Shown here piece after piece: positions 1 to 5,966 of a stretch of DNA of 6,495 nucleotides. Under the pieces are notes generated by a model. The model had not been told where the DNA came from. It worked only from the letters and a program-made list of their open reading frames with translations, and searched no databases. The stretch is from Candidatus Brevefilum sp. GTDB taxonomy: Bacteria; Chloroflexota; Anaerolineae; Anaerolineales; Anaerolineaceae. Positions within the stretch are counted from its first letter, which is position 1; every line of letters begins with the position of its first letter. The stretch covers positions 1 to 6,495 of the forward strand of contig SLIC01000043.1 in assembly GCA_007135845.1 (NCBI GenBank), read 5' to 3'. The position numbers were made by a program, and so were the translations under genes.

Positions 1-207
1 GACCGTCCCAAGGATATCGATGTATTCGTCAAGGCGCTTTTTGTTGAAGATTCTCCGGCAACAAAACCTTTCCGCTCTCCTTCAGGACGCTCTGCAGGTG
101 AATGGTTTCAATCGGACATCCTCCGAAAATCAGAGCGGCTCCTGATATACCTGGCTGGGGGTTTATTAGTCGTCAGTTTTCTTCTGACCCTGATCCGAAA
201 TTTCTAA
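1..207 (+). CDS. C-terminal end of a membrane-anchored protein, possibly a Ser/Thr protein kinase (5' end outside window)
   Basis: Frame 1 is open from the first base to a TAA at 205-207 and gives 68 residues; the start lies upstream of the window. The piece begins DRPKDIDVFVKAL, is followed by a polar stretch rich in Ser, Pro and Arg (about residues 18-45), and ends with one hydrophobic helix (about residues 47-65) and a three-residue tail, RNF. The opening resembles the last helix of bacterial Ser/Thr kinase domains, where a conserved Arg-Pro is followed by a residue pattern ending in xxAL. If so, this is a kinase held in the membrane by its extreme C-terminus with almost nothing outside, unlike PASTA kinases. 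That the frame is coding is fairly secure from the clean hydrophobic end. The kinase assignment rests on about 13 residues and is tentative. The gene converges on the GH3 gene. Confidence 0.6.
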   Translation, partial: DRPKDIDVFVKALFVEDSPATKPFRSPSGRSAGEWFQSDILRKSERLLIYLAGGLLVVSFLLTLIRNF

Positions 208-302
208 CCACCCCTATTTCAATGCTTTATCCCTGAAAAGTATAGTTCTAGTTAATCAGCCCTTGGAGTTGTCCAAAAGGTTGCAAGCAGTGACTCCCCC
301 AG
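208..302. other. Short convergent intergenic spacer, no clear terminator
   Basis: This 95-bp spacer separates the stop of the partial plus-strand gene from the stop of the minus-strand GH3 gene. A 5-bp stem (TTGGA/TCCAA, 263-276, loop GTTG) is the only inverted repeat seen inside it, and neither strand shows a T-tract after it. Both genes must end transcription here or by run-through. The stronger hairpin at 300-320 lies at its right border. Confidence 0.5.
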
Positions 303-320
303 CTATTTCCTCAATAGCTG
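300..320. repeat. Perfect 8-bp inverted repeat spanning the GH3 stop codon
   Basis: CAGCTATT at 300-307 and AATAGCTG at 313-320 are exact reverse complements around a 5-nt loop (TCCTC on the plus strand). On the minus-strand mRNA the stem contains the last codons of the GH3 gene and its TAG stop (303-305). No run of T follows on either strand: the minus strand continues with a G-rich stretch. It is therefore not a textbook intrinsic terminator, though it could act as a 3' RNA-stabilising hairpin or a bidirectional stop aided by other factors. Confidence 0.5.
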
Positions 321-3173
321 CCTTGCAGGTGGAAAACGTCCCTCGGTCCGCAGCCACCAAATCAATGCCGCAATCCAACCAAGCAGCAATCCTGCCAATA
401 CAACTTCAATCACAAAGCTTCTGCCAGACTGCTCTATCCAATTCTTTGTGCTTTCAACCCCCAAATTAAGATATGAATAAGACAGCAACCCCCCAATCAG
501 CGTACACAACGAAGAGCGCAGACCCCAGCGTGGGGTTTTCCACCACAACAAACCCACAAAAAATGTCAGGGCACCGCCCATTCCCATCACAAGAATACCA
601 AACGCCCAATCCCCCAGGGTAGGATAGCTCCCTGCTGCGGAGGGCTCAGGTGTAATGGTAGGTGTAAGCGTCGGCACTGGGGTCACGGTTTCAGTGGGTG
701 TGGGCTGTGGTGTGGGAGGATCTTGTGGTGTAGGCGTGAACGCGAAAACTGAGGTGAGACCTTCCGGGGAAATATTGATCTGCAGAGTCTCAGATTGTGT
801 TGCTGACCCGCTGTTGGCAGTGATATCCATGCCGCCAGCAGCTTCAATGCGATAATTGAAGAACGCCACACCGCCCGATGTCGGTGATTCAAACAGCTGA
901 GTAATGCCCGGCTCACCAGAGATACGGAAATTGAACCGTACGATGGTGCCATCGGGGACCAAATTTTGATTGTGATCCATGATTTGTGAGGTGCGAATCG
1001 TGATGGTATCACCTACATTAAAGCTTGGCAGGGGTGTTGGCTCTGGTGTCGGTGTCACCAGTGGGGTTGGGTCAACAGTTTCTTCGGCAGGTTCATCCTC
1101 ATCGACTGGTTGCGGGTCATCAATCTCAGGTAGAACCAGCTCCAGGCGAATCACCTGGTTAGGATTAGGCGAGGTCATCCTGCTTAAGTCATAGCCAACT
1201 GAACTCAACGTTAATGGCAGCGCACCAGATGGCACATACTCCTGCATCAAAACTCGGGCAGCCACATCTAAGAAAGGCGCTGTTTTGCTGTAGAGTCCAT
1301 AATAGGCAGTGACCCGCGAGATATCTGTTGCATCCAGGTACCCGGGCGAACCCAGGGTAAAAACGATCACATTCTTACCAGAAAGCAGATCCGGTCGCTC
1401 TGAAAGAATGCGCTTCAGGGCATTTGACGCTGGATAACGTTCAGAAACATCAATGGTATTGAAGATCACCCAGTTGGCAGTGCGCAAAGCTGAAGGAATC
1501 ATTTCCGCTGATTCCGTTTCCAGATTATCTAGGAATTCAACCAACTGCAAAAATGAAAAGGAACTCAACCTGTTTTGCAGAATTTGTCCACCGGCTTGGG
1601 GACCATACAGTCCAACCAAAGCGTCTTCAAAAGCAGTGGTTCTAACACCTGGGATTGGTGGACAGTTAGCACACTGGAAGGCGGGTCGAACATCGCTAAA
1701 GATGATCATGTTTTCGTTCCATTGTGGCGGCGCTTCCAATATCGCATCCAGTTCCTGGGCGCTGGGACTGATCAGCGTAACGGCATCCTGGGCAACTTCA
1801 GAAGTAACTTCCTTGGCCTCTCCTAAGATTTCGATATCTCCCAGGGGGCTAACAACCCTCGATATTGTAAAATCGCCATATAGGCGCATTTTGGCTTCCA
1901 AAACCCGCAATACAGAGCTGTCGACACGCCTCGCAAAAGCAGAATCTTCCCGGTACTTCTGTACAAATGAGTCAATCGTCCCAACTAGGGTTGAGTAAGC
2001 ATCAGGATCACCTGTGCCAATGAAATTGTCCACAATCAATAGGTCGTTACCAGCAAGGAAGGCATTACGAGCAATCTGACGTGCATCAAAATTACTGTCT
2101 GCAGGATCAAAGAAACGCCTAAGGGCACTGCTACCAAGATTGTCACTGATCACCAACCCACCACTATCACGCCACTCATCAAACTCAGGAAGTGCCATCA
2201 CTTGTGGCAGGGCATTTGCATCAAAACTTATTGGACGTGTTGTTGCGCGAATATTTCCCTGAAGACCCTGGTAGCGGTTGTGAGAGACAATGAGCGCATC
2301 CACACGGCTGGGATTGCCTAAATCGGGTGCTGTAACAGACAGGTACGGGACTAATTCTGCCTGTTTTAATTGATCTAACGATTTCTTAACGGTTGAAACC
2401 TCTTGCTCGGGTGAACGGTCTGCACTACCAGTTCCCGGAAAATTGCGAGCCGCAACCAACATACGATAATTGCTGCCCGTATGTAATCCGCTGATAAAGG
2501 CTTTGCCCATCTCTCCGACCCAGAATGGATGCCCGCCAAAGGCATTAACGCCCAATGAAACTGCTGCCTCATTGTTTTCTGTCTCAATGATGTCTAAATT
2601 CGGCCCGATAAAAAGGTTGAAACCTAACAGGCTCAGTTCATTTCCTAAAACGGCACCTGTCCGACTTGCCAGGCTTAAATCCCAGCTGGCACCGATGGCC
2701 ATCTGCGACGGCATCTTGGTTAACCCAGATAAGATCTGGTCGCCCGGGTAACCATTCCCTAACTGCTGCAACCCGATCAGCAGTGGCACATATTGCCGGT
2801 CAACCGTCCCACCGGTATCTTCGACGTGAAGAACTTCTGATGAGGATTCCCAGGCCAATTCTTGAAGCAAGCGGATCAGCTGTTGGGTAGATGCGGCGAT
2901 GTCTTCAGCTGGGAAATTATTGTTCTCAGCAGTGAGGATCACCCCCCCGATACGGTACGTTGAAATCAAATCATAAATGGCAGATTCCTCATCGAAGGTG
3001 CTTCCATCAAAGGAGACCAGGAAGAGCTGCCCAACCCTCTCTTCAGGAGTCATCGATTGCAAAACGACTTCTGCCCTGGTTAATTCCTCGGCGCGCACAG
3101 TCAATATCCCGGGGCTGACCAGGATAAACATGACCACAAATATCAAGCGCCAAATAATCCCGAATCGTTTCAC
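303..3173 (-). CDS. Exported, membrane-anchored GH3-family (beta-N-acetylhexosaminidase-like) protein with altered catalytic loop
   Basis: 956 residues, GTG start, TAG stop. Residues 1-28 form a signal peptide (KR, then a hydrophobic core ending near VRA). The GH3 barrel covers about residues 33-435. Family landmarks are MTPEERVGQLF (41-51), MPSQMAIGASWD (154-165), GPNLDI (190-195), RNFPGTG (243-249), VSHNRY (296-301), ISDNLG (342-347, presumed nucleophile Asp344) and AGNDLLIVD (374-382). A GH3 C-terminal-like alpha/beta domain follows (about 455-660), including SGALPLTL. Then come a Pro-Thr linker (about 696-716), an Ig-like beta domain (about 717-805), a second PTP-rich linker (about 812-846) and three membrane helices (about 853-878, 886-906, 920-942). 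Family members cleave beta-N-acetylglucosaminides such as peptidoglycan fragments. Here the loop that holds the Asp-His dyad in NagZ has no His, so activity and substrate are uncertain. The usual single-domain NagZ is only about 340 residues. It is the second gene of an operon, overlapping the phosphodiesterase gene by 4 nt. Confidence 0.88.
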   Translation of the reverse strand: MKRFGIIWRLIFVVMFILVSPGILTVRAEELTRAEVVLQSMTPEERVGQLFLVSFDGSTFDEESAIYDLISTYRIGGVILTAENNNFPAEDIAASTQQLIRLLQELAWESSSEVLHVEDTGGTVDRQYVPLLIGLQQLGNGYPGDQILSGLTKMPSQMAIGASWDLSLASRTGAVLGNELSLLGFNLFIGPNLDIIETENNEAAVSLGVNAFGGHPFWVGEMGKAFISGLHTGSNYRMLVAARNFPGTGSADRSPEQEVSTVKKSLDQLKQAELVPYLSVTAPDLGNPSRVDALIVSHNRYQGLQGNIRATTRPISFDANALPQVMALPEFDEWRDSGGLVISDNLGSSALRRFFDPADSNFDARQIARNAFLAGNDLLIVDNFIGTGDPDAYSTLVGTIDSFVQKYREDSAFARRVDSSVLRVLEAKMRLYGDFTISRVVSPLGDIEILGEAKEVTSEVAQDAVTLISPSAQELDAILEAPPQWNENMIIFSDVRPAFQCANCPPIPGVRTTAFEDALVGLYGPQAGGQILQNRLSSFSFLQLVEFLDNLETESAEMIPSALRTANWVIFNTIDVSERYPASNALKRILSERPDLLSGKNVIVFTLGSPGYLDATDISRVTAYYGLYSKTAPFLDVAARVLMQEYVPSGALPLTLSSVGYDLSRMTSPNPNQVIRLELVLPEIDDPQPVDEDEPAEETVDPTPLVTPTPEPTPLPSFNVGDTITIRTSQIMDHNQNLVPDGTIVRFNFRISGEPGITQLFESPTSGGVAFFNYRIEAAGGMDITANSGSATQSETLQINISPEGLTSVFAFTPTPQDPPTPQPTPTETVTPVPTLTPTITPEPSAAGSYPTLGDWAFGILVMGMGGALTFFVGLLWWKTPRWGLRSSLCTLIGGLLSYSYLNLGVESTKNWIEQSGRSFVIEVVLAGLLLGWIAALIWWLRTEGRFPPARQLLRK

Positions 3174-3877
3174 TTCTCAGACTCCAGGGCTTTTCGTGCT
3201 TCTTGTGGATAATTGGTAATCAGGCTGTTAATTTCTAATGCTGCCAGGCGGCGGATTTCATCCGGGTTATCAACCGTCCAGACATTGACCGCCTGTTGTC
3301 GGGATTTCGCTTTTACAACCAGTTCACGATCCACATCTTCATAATAAGGGTGGATGGCATCATACTTGAACAACCGATAGATCCAGTGGTTGGCTTTGTT
3401 GGGTATGGTCAGCATTCCCTGCTTAATCCCCGGGCAGTGTCTGCGAAATCGCTTGAAATTGAGTGGGTTGAAGGATGAAATCAACACTTTTTCTGGAAAA
3501 TCATAGTTATTAAGCAGCTTTGCCACAATAACTGGCAGCGCATCAAAAGGCGCAGCATAATTCTTCAGCTCTATGTTGATCAAACACTGCCCCCCAAAGG
3601 TGTCTAATACTTCTTCAAGTGTGGGAATTCTTTCACCGCCCCCAGCATCCAGTGACCGCAGTGCTTCCAGGGTCATTTCCTTAACACGTCCAGAACCGTT
3701 TGTGGTCCGGTCAACCGTTTCATCATGGATAACGACGACCTGTGCGTCTTTAGTGAGCATCACATCCAGTTCGATCCCATCGGCCTGGTGTTCCATGGCT
3801 AAATTGAAGGCAGTTAAGGTGTTTTCAGGGGCATGTCCACTCGCTCCCCTGTGGCCAATGATCAGTGGTTTATGCAT
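3170..3877 (-). CDS. Glycerophosphodiester phosphodiesterase (GDPD family, cytosolic)
   Basis: 235 residues with an ATG start. The enzyme hydrolyses glycerophosphodiesters to sn-glycerol 3-phosphate and an alcohol, usually metal-dependent. The GDPD motifs are complete: HRGASGHAPENT at residues 9-20 (catalytic His9, metal-ligand Glu18-type), ADGIELDV at 32-39 (Glu36 and Asp38), the second catalytic His in VIHDETVDRTT (His51), NIELK at 101-105 (Glu103), NVWTVD at 198-203 and a closing TNYP at 221-224. The length is typical of the short bacterial form. There is no signal peptide or membrane helix, so it should act in the cytosol on imported or recycled head groups, unlike periplasmic GlpQ. An AGGAGA lies 6 nt upstream of the ATG. 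It is the first gene of an operon with the GH3 gene and is transcribed from the promoter at 3898-3926. The substrate cannot be told from the sequence. I leave the symbol blank because ugpQ and glpQ are not distinguishable here. Confidence 0.93.
   Translation of the reverse strand: MHKPLIIGHRGASGHAPENTLTAFNLAMEHQADGIELDVMLTKDAQVVVIHDETVDRTTNGSGRVKEMTLEALRSLDAGGGERIPTLEEVLDTFGGQCLINIELKNYAAPFDALPVIVAKLLNNYDFPEKVLISSFNPLNFKRFRRHCPGIKQGMLTIPNKANHWIYRLFKYDAIHPYYEDVDRELVVKAKSRQQAVNVWTVDNPDEIRRLAALEINSLITNYPQEARKALESEK
3182..3185 (-). promoter_or_regulatory. Ribosome binding site for the GH3 gene, inside the upstream gene
   Basis: Read on the minus strand, GGAG lies 8 nt before the GTG start at 3171-3173, within the last codons of the phosphodiesterase gene. 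The good spacing supports the GTG as the true start and fits translational coupling through the GTGA overlap. Confidence 0.7.
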
Positions 3878-3883
3878 TTTTCT

Positions 3884-3889
3884 TCTCCT
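3884..3889 (-). promoter_or_regulatory. Ribosome binding site of the phosphodiesterase gene
   Basis: AGGAGA on the minus strand sits 6 nt before the ATG at 3875-3877. It starts almost at the predicted transcript end (about 3891), so the 5' leader would be only about 14 nt. Confidence 0.75.
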
Positions 3890-3897
3890 AATACGTT

Positions 3898-3926
3898 ATT
3901 ATAGCACGCAGGGCTGATCATGTAAC
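3898..3926 (-). promoter_or_regulatory. Sigma-70-type promoter with extended -10, driving the phosphodiesterase-GH3 operon
   Basis: On the minus strand TGC-TATAAT (3898-3906) is a perfect extended -10 box. A -35 candidate GTTACA (3921-3926) is 17 nt upstream and matches TTGACA at 4 of 6 positions. Transcription would start near 3891. A short GC stem (ACCCC 3925-3929 / GGGGT 3939-3943) abuts the -35 and could be an operator, but it is too small to claim. Confidence 0.7.
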
Positions 3927-4043
3927 CCCCATCAAGCAGGGGTGTCAGGGCAATCGCAAAAATGTTGCTCGGCAAATATGATTGACTTTGGGATTGTCCT
4001 GAACTAAAGGGAATATCAAGAATCAGCGATTACAAGGGTAGAT

Positions 4044-4049
4044 TATAAT
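4044..4049 (+). promoter_or_regulatory. Likely -10 element of the LDH2-type dehydrogenase gene
   Basis: A perfect TATAAT lies 37 nt before the ATG at 4087. At 16-18 nt upstream I find no good -35 (the best hexamers, around 4020-4027, match poorly). A separate TTGACT at 3982-3987 has no -10 at the right distance. The promoter may need an activator, or this may be a chance match in an AT-rich leader. The 209-bp divergent region 3878-4086 holds this element, the opposing operon promoter and both ribosome binding sites, and no other gene. Confidence 0.5.
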
Positions 4050-4086
4050 AAATCCGCCAAACAAGCATCAACCGAGGAGAAAATCG

Positions 4087-5184
4087 ATGAGCACAATCAG
4101 CGTCTATCATGTTGAGGATCTTAAGGATTATGTCACACGCTTTTTTACTGCCCTGAAACTCCCTGAGATCGATGCCCGGATTGCAGCCGATGTGCTTGTG
4201 TCCGCTGATCTGCGCGGGATTAACTCACACGGCGTCATCCGGCTGCACAGCTATTATGGCGGACGCTTGCTTAACGGCCAGATTGATCCGTCCTCGCCCA
4301 TTACGGTCATCAAAGAAAGCCCTGCTACCCTGGCCTTGGACGGCGGGACAGGCTTGGGTCAGGTTGTCGCTTATCGCGCCATGTCGCGCTGCATTGAAAT
4401 GGCAGATAAAGCCGGCCTGGCAGTCACCACTGTACGTAATAGCAATCATTATGGCATTGCTGGGTACTATGCAATGATGGCGCTGCCAGAGGATATGATC
4501 GGAATCAGTCTGACGAACTCACAGCCCCTGGTGGCACCAACCTTTGGCATCCCCTCAGTGCTGGGTACCAATCCAATCGCAGTCGCAGTGCCTGCCGGTC
4601 AAGAAAAACCCTTTGTGCTCGACATGGCCACCAGCATCGTCACCATCGGACGCATCAGCGTGCATAACAAATCTGGACAGCCGATTCCTGAAGGCTGGGG
4701 GATCAATGCTCAGGGTGAAATGACACAAGACCCTGCTGAAGTTTTAGATGGTGGTGCCCTGCTGCCCCTGGGCGGTCCGGCTGAGTTGCGCGGGTATAAA
4801 GGCTATGGCCTATCCCTGCTGGTAGACTTGCTGTCTGGGGTGCTGGCTGGGGCAGCTTTTGGCAAGCAGGTAGGCCACCCCTCGCATCCGAACCAGGCGG
4901 ATGTCGGTCACTTCTTTGCAGCCATCAAAATCGACAACTTCCGTCCCGTTGAGGCCTTCAAAGCGGATATGGATACCTATATCCAGAATTTAAAATCAGC
5001 ACCCAAACTCCCTGGGCAGGAACGCATTTTCATCCATGGTGAAAAAGAATTTGAAAAAGCGGAAAAATACCAGGCGGAAGGCATCCCGCTCCTGCCAGAG
5101 ATTGTCAACGCCCTTGTTGAAGCAGGTAAGACTGCCGGGGTACCTTTTGACCTCGAACCCAAAGCATCATCACAAGTGGGTTAA
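4087..5184 (+). CDS. LDH2/MDH2-family NAD(P)-dependent 2-hydroxyacid dehydrogenase (malate/L-lactate dehydrogenase-like)
   Basis: 365 residues with an ATG start, preceded by GAGGAGA with AGGAG 7 nt from the ATG. The protein belongs to the LDH2/MDH2 oxidoreductase family, which has its own fold, not a Rossmann fold, and interconverts 2-hydroxyacids and 2-oxoacids with NAD(P)H. Landmarks: SADLRGINSHGVIRL at residues 39-53 with catalytic His48; NSNHYGIAGYY at 118-128; the GTNPIAVAVPA cofactor-site segment at 160-170; LDMATS at 178-183; IPEGWG at 200-205; LLPLGG at 225-230; and KGYGLSLLVDLLSGVLAGA at 238-256. The length is normal and nothing is truncated. Members include malate, lactate, ureidoglycolate, sulfolactate and 2,3-diketogulonate dehydrogenases, so the substrate cannot be fixed from sequence alone. 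It has no signal peptide and should be cytosolic. It is transcribed alone, divergent from the phosphodiesterase operon and convergent with the methyltransferase-like gene, whose stop codon overlaps its own. Confidence 0.92.
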   Translation: MSTISVYHVEDLKDYVTRFFTALKLPEIDARIAADVLVSADLRGINSHGVIRLHSYYGGRLLNGQIDPSSPITVIKESPATLALDGGTGLGQVVAYRAMSRCIEMADKAGLAVTTVRNSNHYGIAGYYAMMALPEDMIGISLTNSQPLVAPTFGIPSVLGTNPIAVAVPAGQEKPFVLDMATSIVTIGRISVHNKSGQPIPEGWGINAQGEMTQDPAEVLDGGALLPLGGPAELRGYKGYGLSLLVDLLSGVLAGAAFGKQVGHPSHPNQADVGHFFAAIKIDNFRPVEAFKADMDTYIQNLKSAPKLPGQERIFIHGEKEFEKAEKYQAEGIPLLPEIVNALVEAGKTAGVPFDLEPKASSQVG

Positions 5185-5786
5185 AATATCCGCAAAAAGG
5201 GGATGATTCTTGGAACTTCCTTTTGGTATGCCCGGTAAGAATCACCGTAAATCTTTACCAGTTTCCGCTCTTCTGGAATGGTTCCGATGATGAAATAAAG
5301 GCTGCTGACAACAATAAAAGCCAGGCCCAAGTCCGTCATGATGGGGAACAGCCAAAAAATGACCATGCTAAAAAAGTACAGGGGATGCCTCACTACTCGG
5401 TAGAATCCCCGGGTAACCAATTCTGCTTCTGTTTCAGCATCCGGATGTTGCAACTGCCGCAACCCAATGAAAGCCATCGTCTCAACTTGCAAAACCGTTA
5501 ACACAAGTCCCAATAATGCCAATACCTGGAGGGTTAGCGTCAGGTATACCCATGGAACAGGAATGACCCACAAAACACGGGAGGGAAGCAACAGCACCAT
5601 TCCTAAGATGGGTAATAAAGTTGCCCCGGCAATGAAAATATAGATCAGGCGATAATAACGTCGGATTTCATTGCCAAATACACGCTTCGCCATCTCTTTG
5701 GTTGAGAAAGCGGCCAACCAGGAGTGCAGCACACTCCAGGCACACATGGCAATGATGACTGCAATCACATAAGTAAGATTGTTCAT
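5181..5786 (-). CDS. Multi-pass membrane protein of the isoprenylcysteine methyltransferase / NnrU-like superfamily
   Basis: 201 residues, ATG start, TAA stop. There are about five hydrophobic segments (roughly residues 4-24, 46-68, 79-100, 138-150, 153-170). The C-terminal half carries the superfamily SAM-binding signature: LVTRGFYRVVRHPLY (123-137), then EER (172-174) and YGDSYRAYQKEVPRIIP (180-196). The N-terminal HSWLA followed by Lys30, with YRLIY at 45-49, resembles NnrU- and MddA-type relatives. The family transfers methyl groups from S-adenosylmethionine to lipid, thiol or prenyl-cysteine acceptors in the membrane. The acceptor here is unknown and bacteria lack classical prenylated CAAX substrates, so the ICMT name reflects homology only. 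No Shine-Dalgarno sequence is visible before the ATG; see the leaderless promoter entry. A later ATG (residue 14) would cut the first helix and has no ribosome site either, so I keep the first one. Confidence 0.85.
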   Translation of the reverse strand: MNNLTYVIAVIIAMCAWSVLHSWLAAFSTKEMAKRVFGNEIRRYYRLIYIFIAGATLLPILGMVLLLPSRVLWVIPVPWVYLTLTLQVLALLGLVLTVLQVETMAFIGLRQLQHPDAETEAELVTRGFYRVVRHPLYFFSMVIFWLFPIMTDLGLAFIVVSSLYFIIGTIPEERKLVKIYGDSYRAYQKEVPRIIPFLRIF

Positions 5787-5792
5787 TTTTTT

Positions 5793-5821
5793 AGTTTATC
5801 TGATTAACGAGTAATTCTCAA
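5793..5821 (-). promoter_or_regulatory. Promoter of the methyltransferase-like gene, probably giving a leaderless mRNA
   Basis: On the minus strand TTGAGA (5816-5821, 5 of 6 to TTGACA) is followed after exactly 17 nt by TAAACT (5793-5798, 4 of 6 to TATAAT). Six A residues then lead straight into the ATG at 5784-5786. The normal distance from -10 to +1 puts the transcription start on or beside the A of the ATG, consistent with the missing ribosome binding site. Confidence 0.55.
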
Positions 5822-5924
5822 CATACTCTAGGATAAAAAGCTTACAATCGGTAAACCAGCGTGCAGTTTCTTGACAGATAGCATTTGGCCAAACCTTAAA
5901 ATATCCAGTTTATACGATCAAACC
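5822..5924. other. AT-rich remainder of the divergent region between two envelope genes
   Basis: The divergent region 5787-6003 is 217 bp long. Outside the two promoters and the palindrome, I see no ORF with a plausible start, no RNA fold and no clear repeat in this stretch. It may simply carry upstream promoter sequence. Confidence 0.4.
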
Positions 5925-5925
5925 C

Positions 5926-5953
5926 TTGTAAATCCGAACACTTGTGCTATAAT
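5926..5953 (+). promoter_or_regulatory. Extended -10 promoter of the lytic transglycosylase gene
   Basis: TGC-TATAAT at 5945-5953 is a perfect extended -10, identical to the one in front of the phosphodiesterase operon. TTGTAA at 5926-5931 (4 of 6 to TTGACA) stands 16 nt upstream. Transcription would start near 5960, about 44 nt before the TTG start codon. Confidence 0.7.
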
Positions 5954-5966
5954 AATTATCAATAAA

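Noticed and set aside
263..276. Small hairpin (TTGGA/TCCAA) as terminator of the convergent genes
   Set aside because: The stem is only 5 bp and no T-tract follows on either strand.
655..735. G-rich plus-strand stretch as a possible G-quadruplex
   Set aside because: The G runs come from Pro/Thr codons of the PTP linker on the other strand, and the loops between the GGG runs are too long for a canonical quadruplex.
1453..1998. Long open frame (181 codons) on the plus strand inside the GH3 gene
   Set aside because: It is antisense to a strongly supported coding region, has no ribosome site or domain sense, and its composition follows the opposite strand.
3925..3943. ACCCC/GGGGT inverted repeat next to the operon -35 as an operator
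   Set aside because: A 5-bp stem with a 9-nt loop is too short to separate from chance; noted only in the promoter entry.
3982..3987. TTGACT as -35 of the dehydrogenase promoter
   Set aside because: No acceptable -10 hexamer lies 15-19 nt downstream, and the perfect TATAAT at 4044 is far too distant to pair with it.
4021..4054. Repeated AATC/GATT inverted tetramers around the dehydrogenase -10
   Set aside because: Four-base arms in an AT-rich leader are expected by chance, and no consistent spacing was found.
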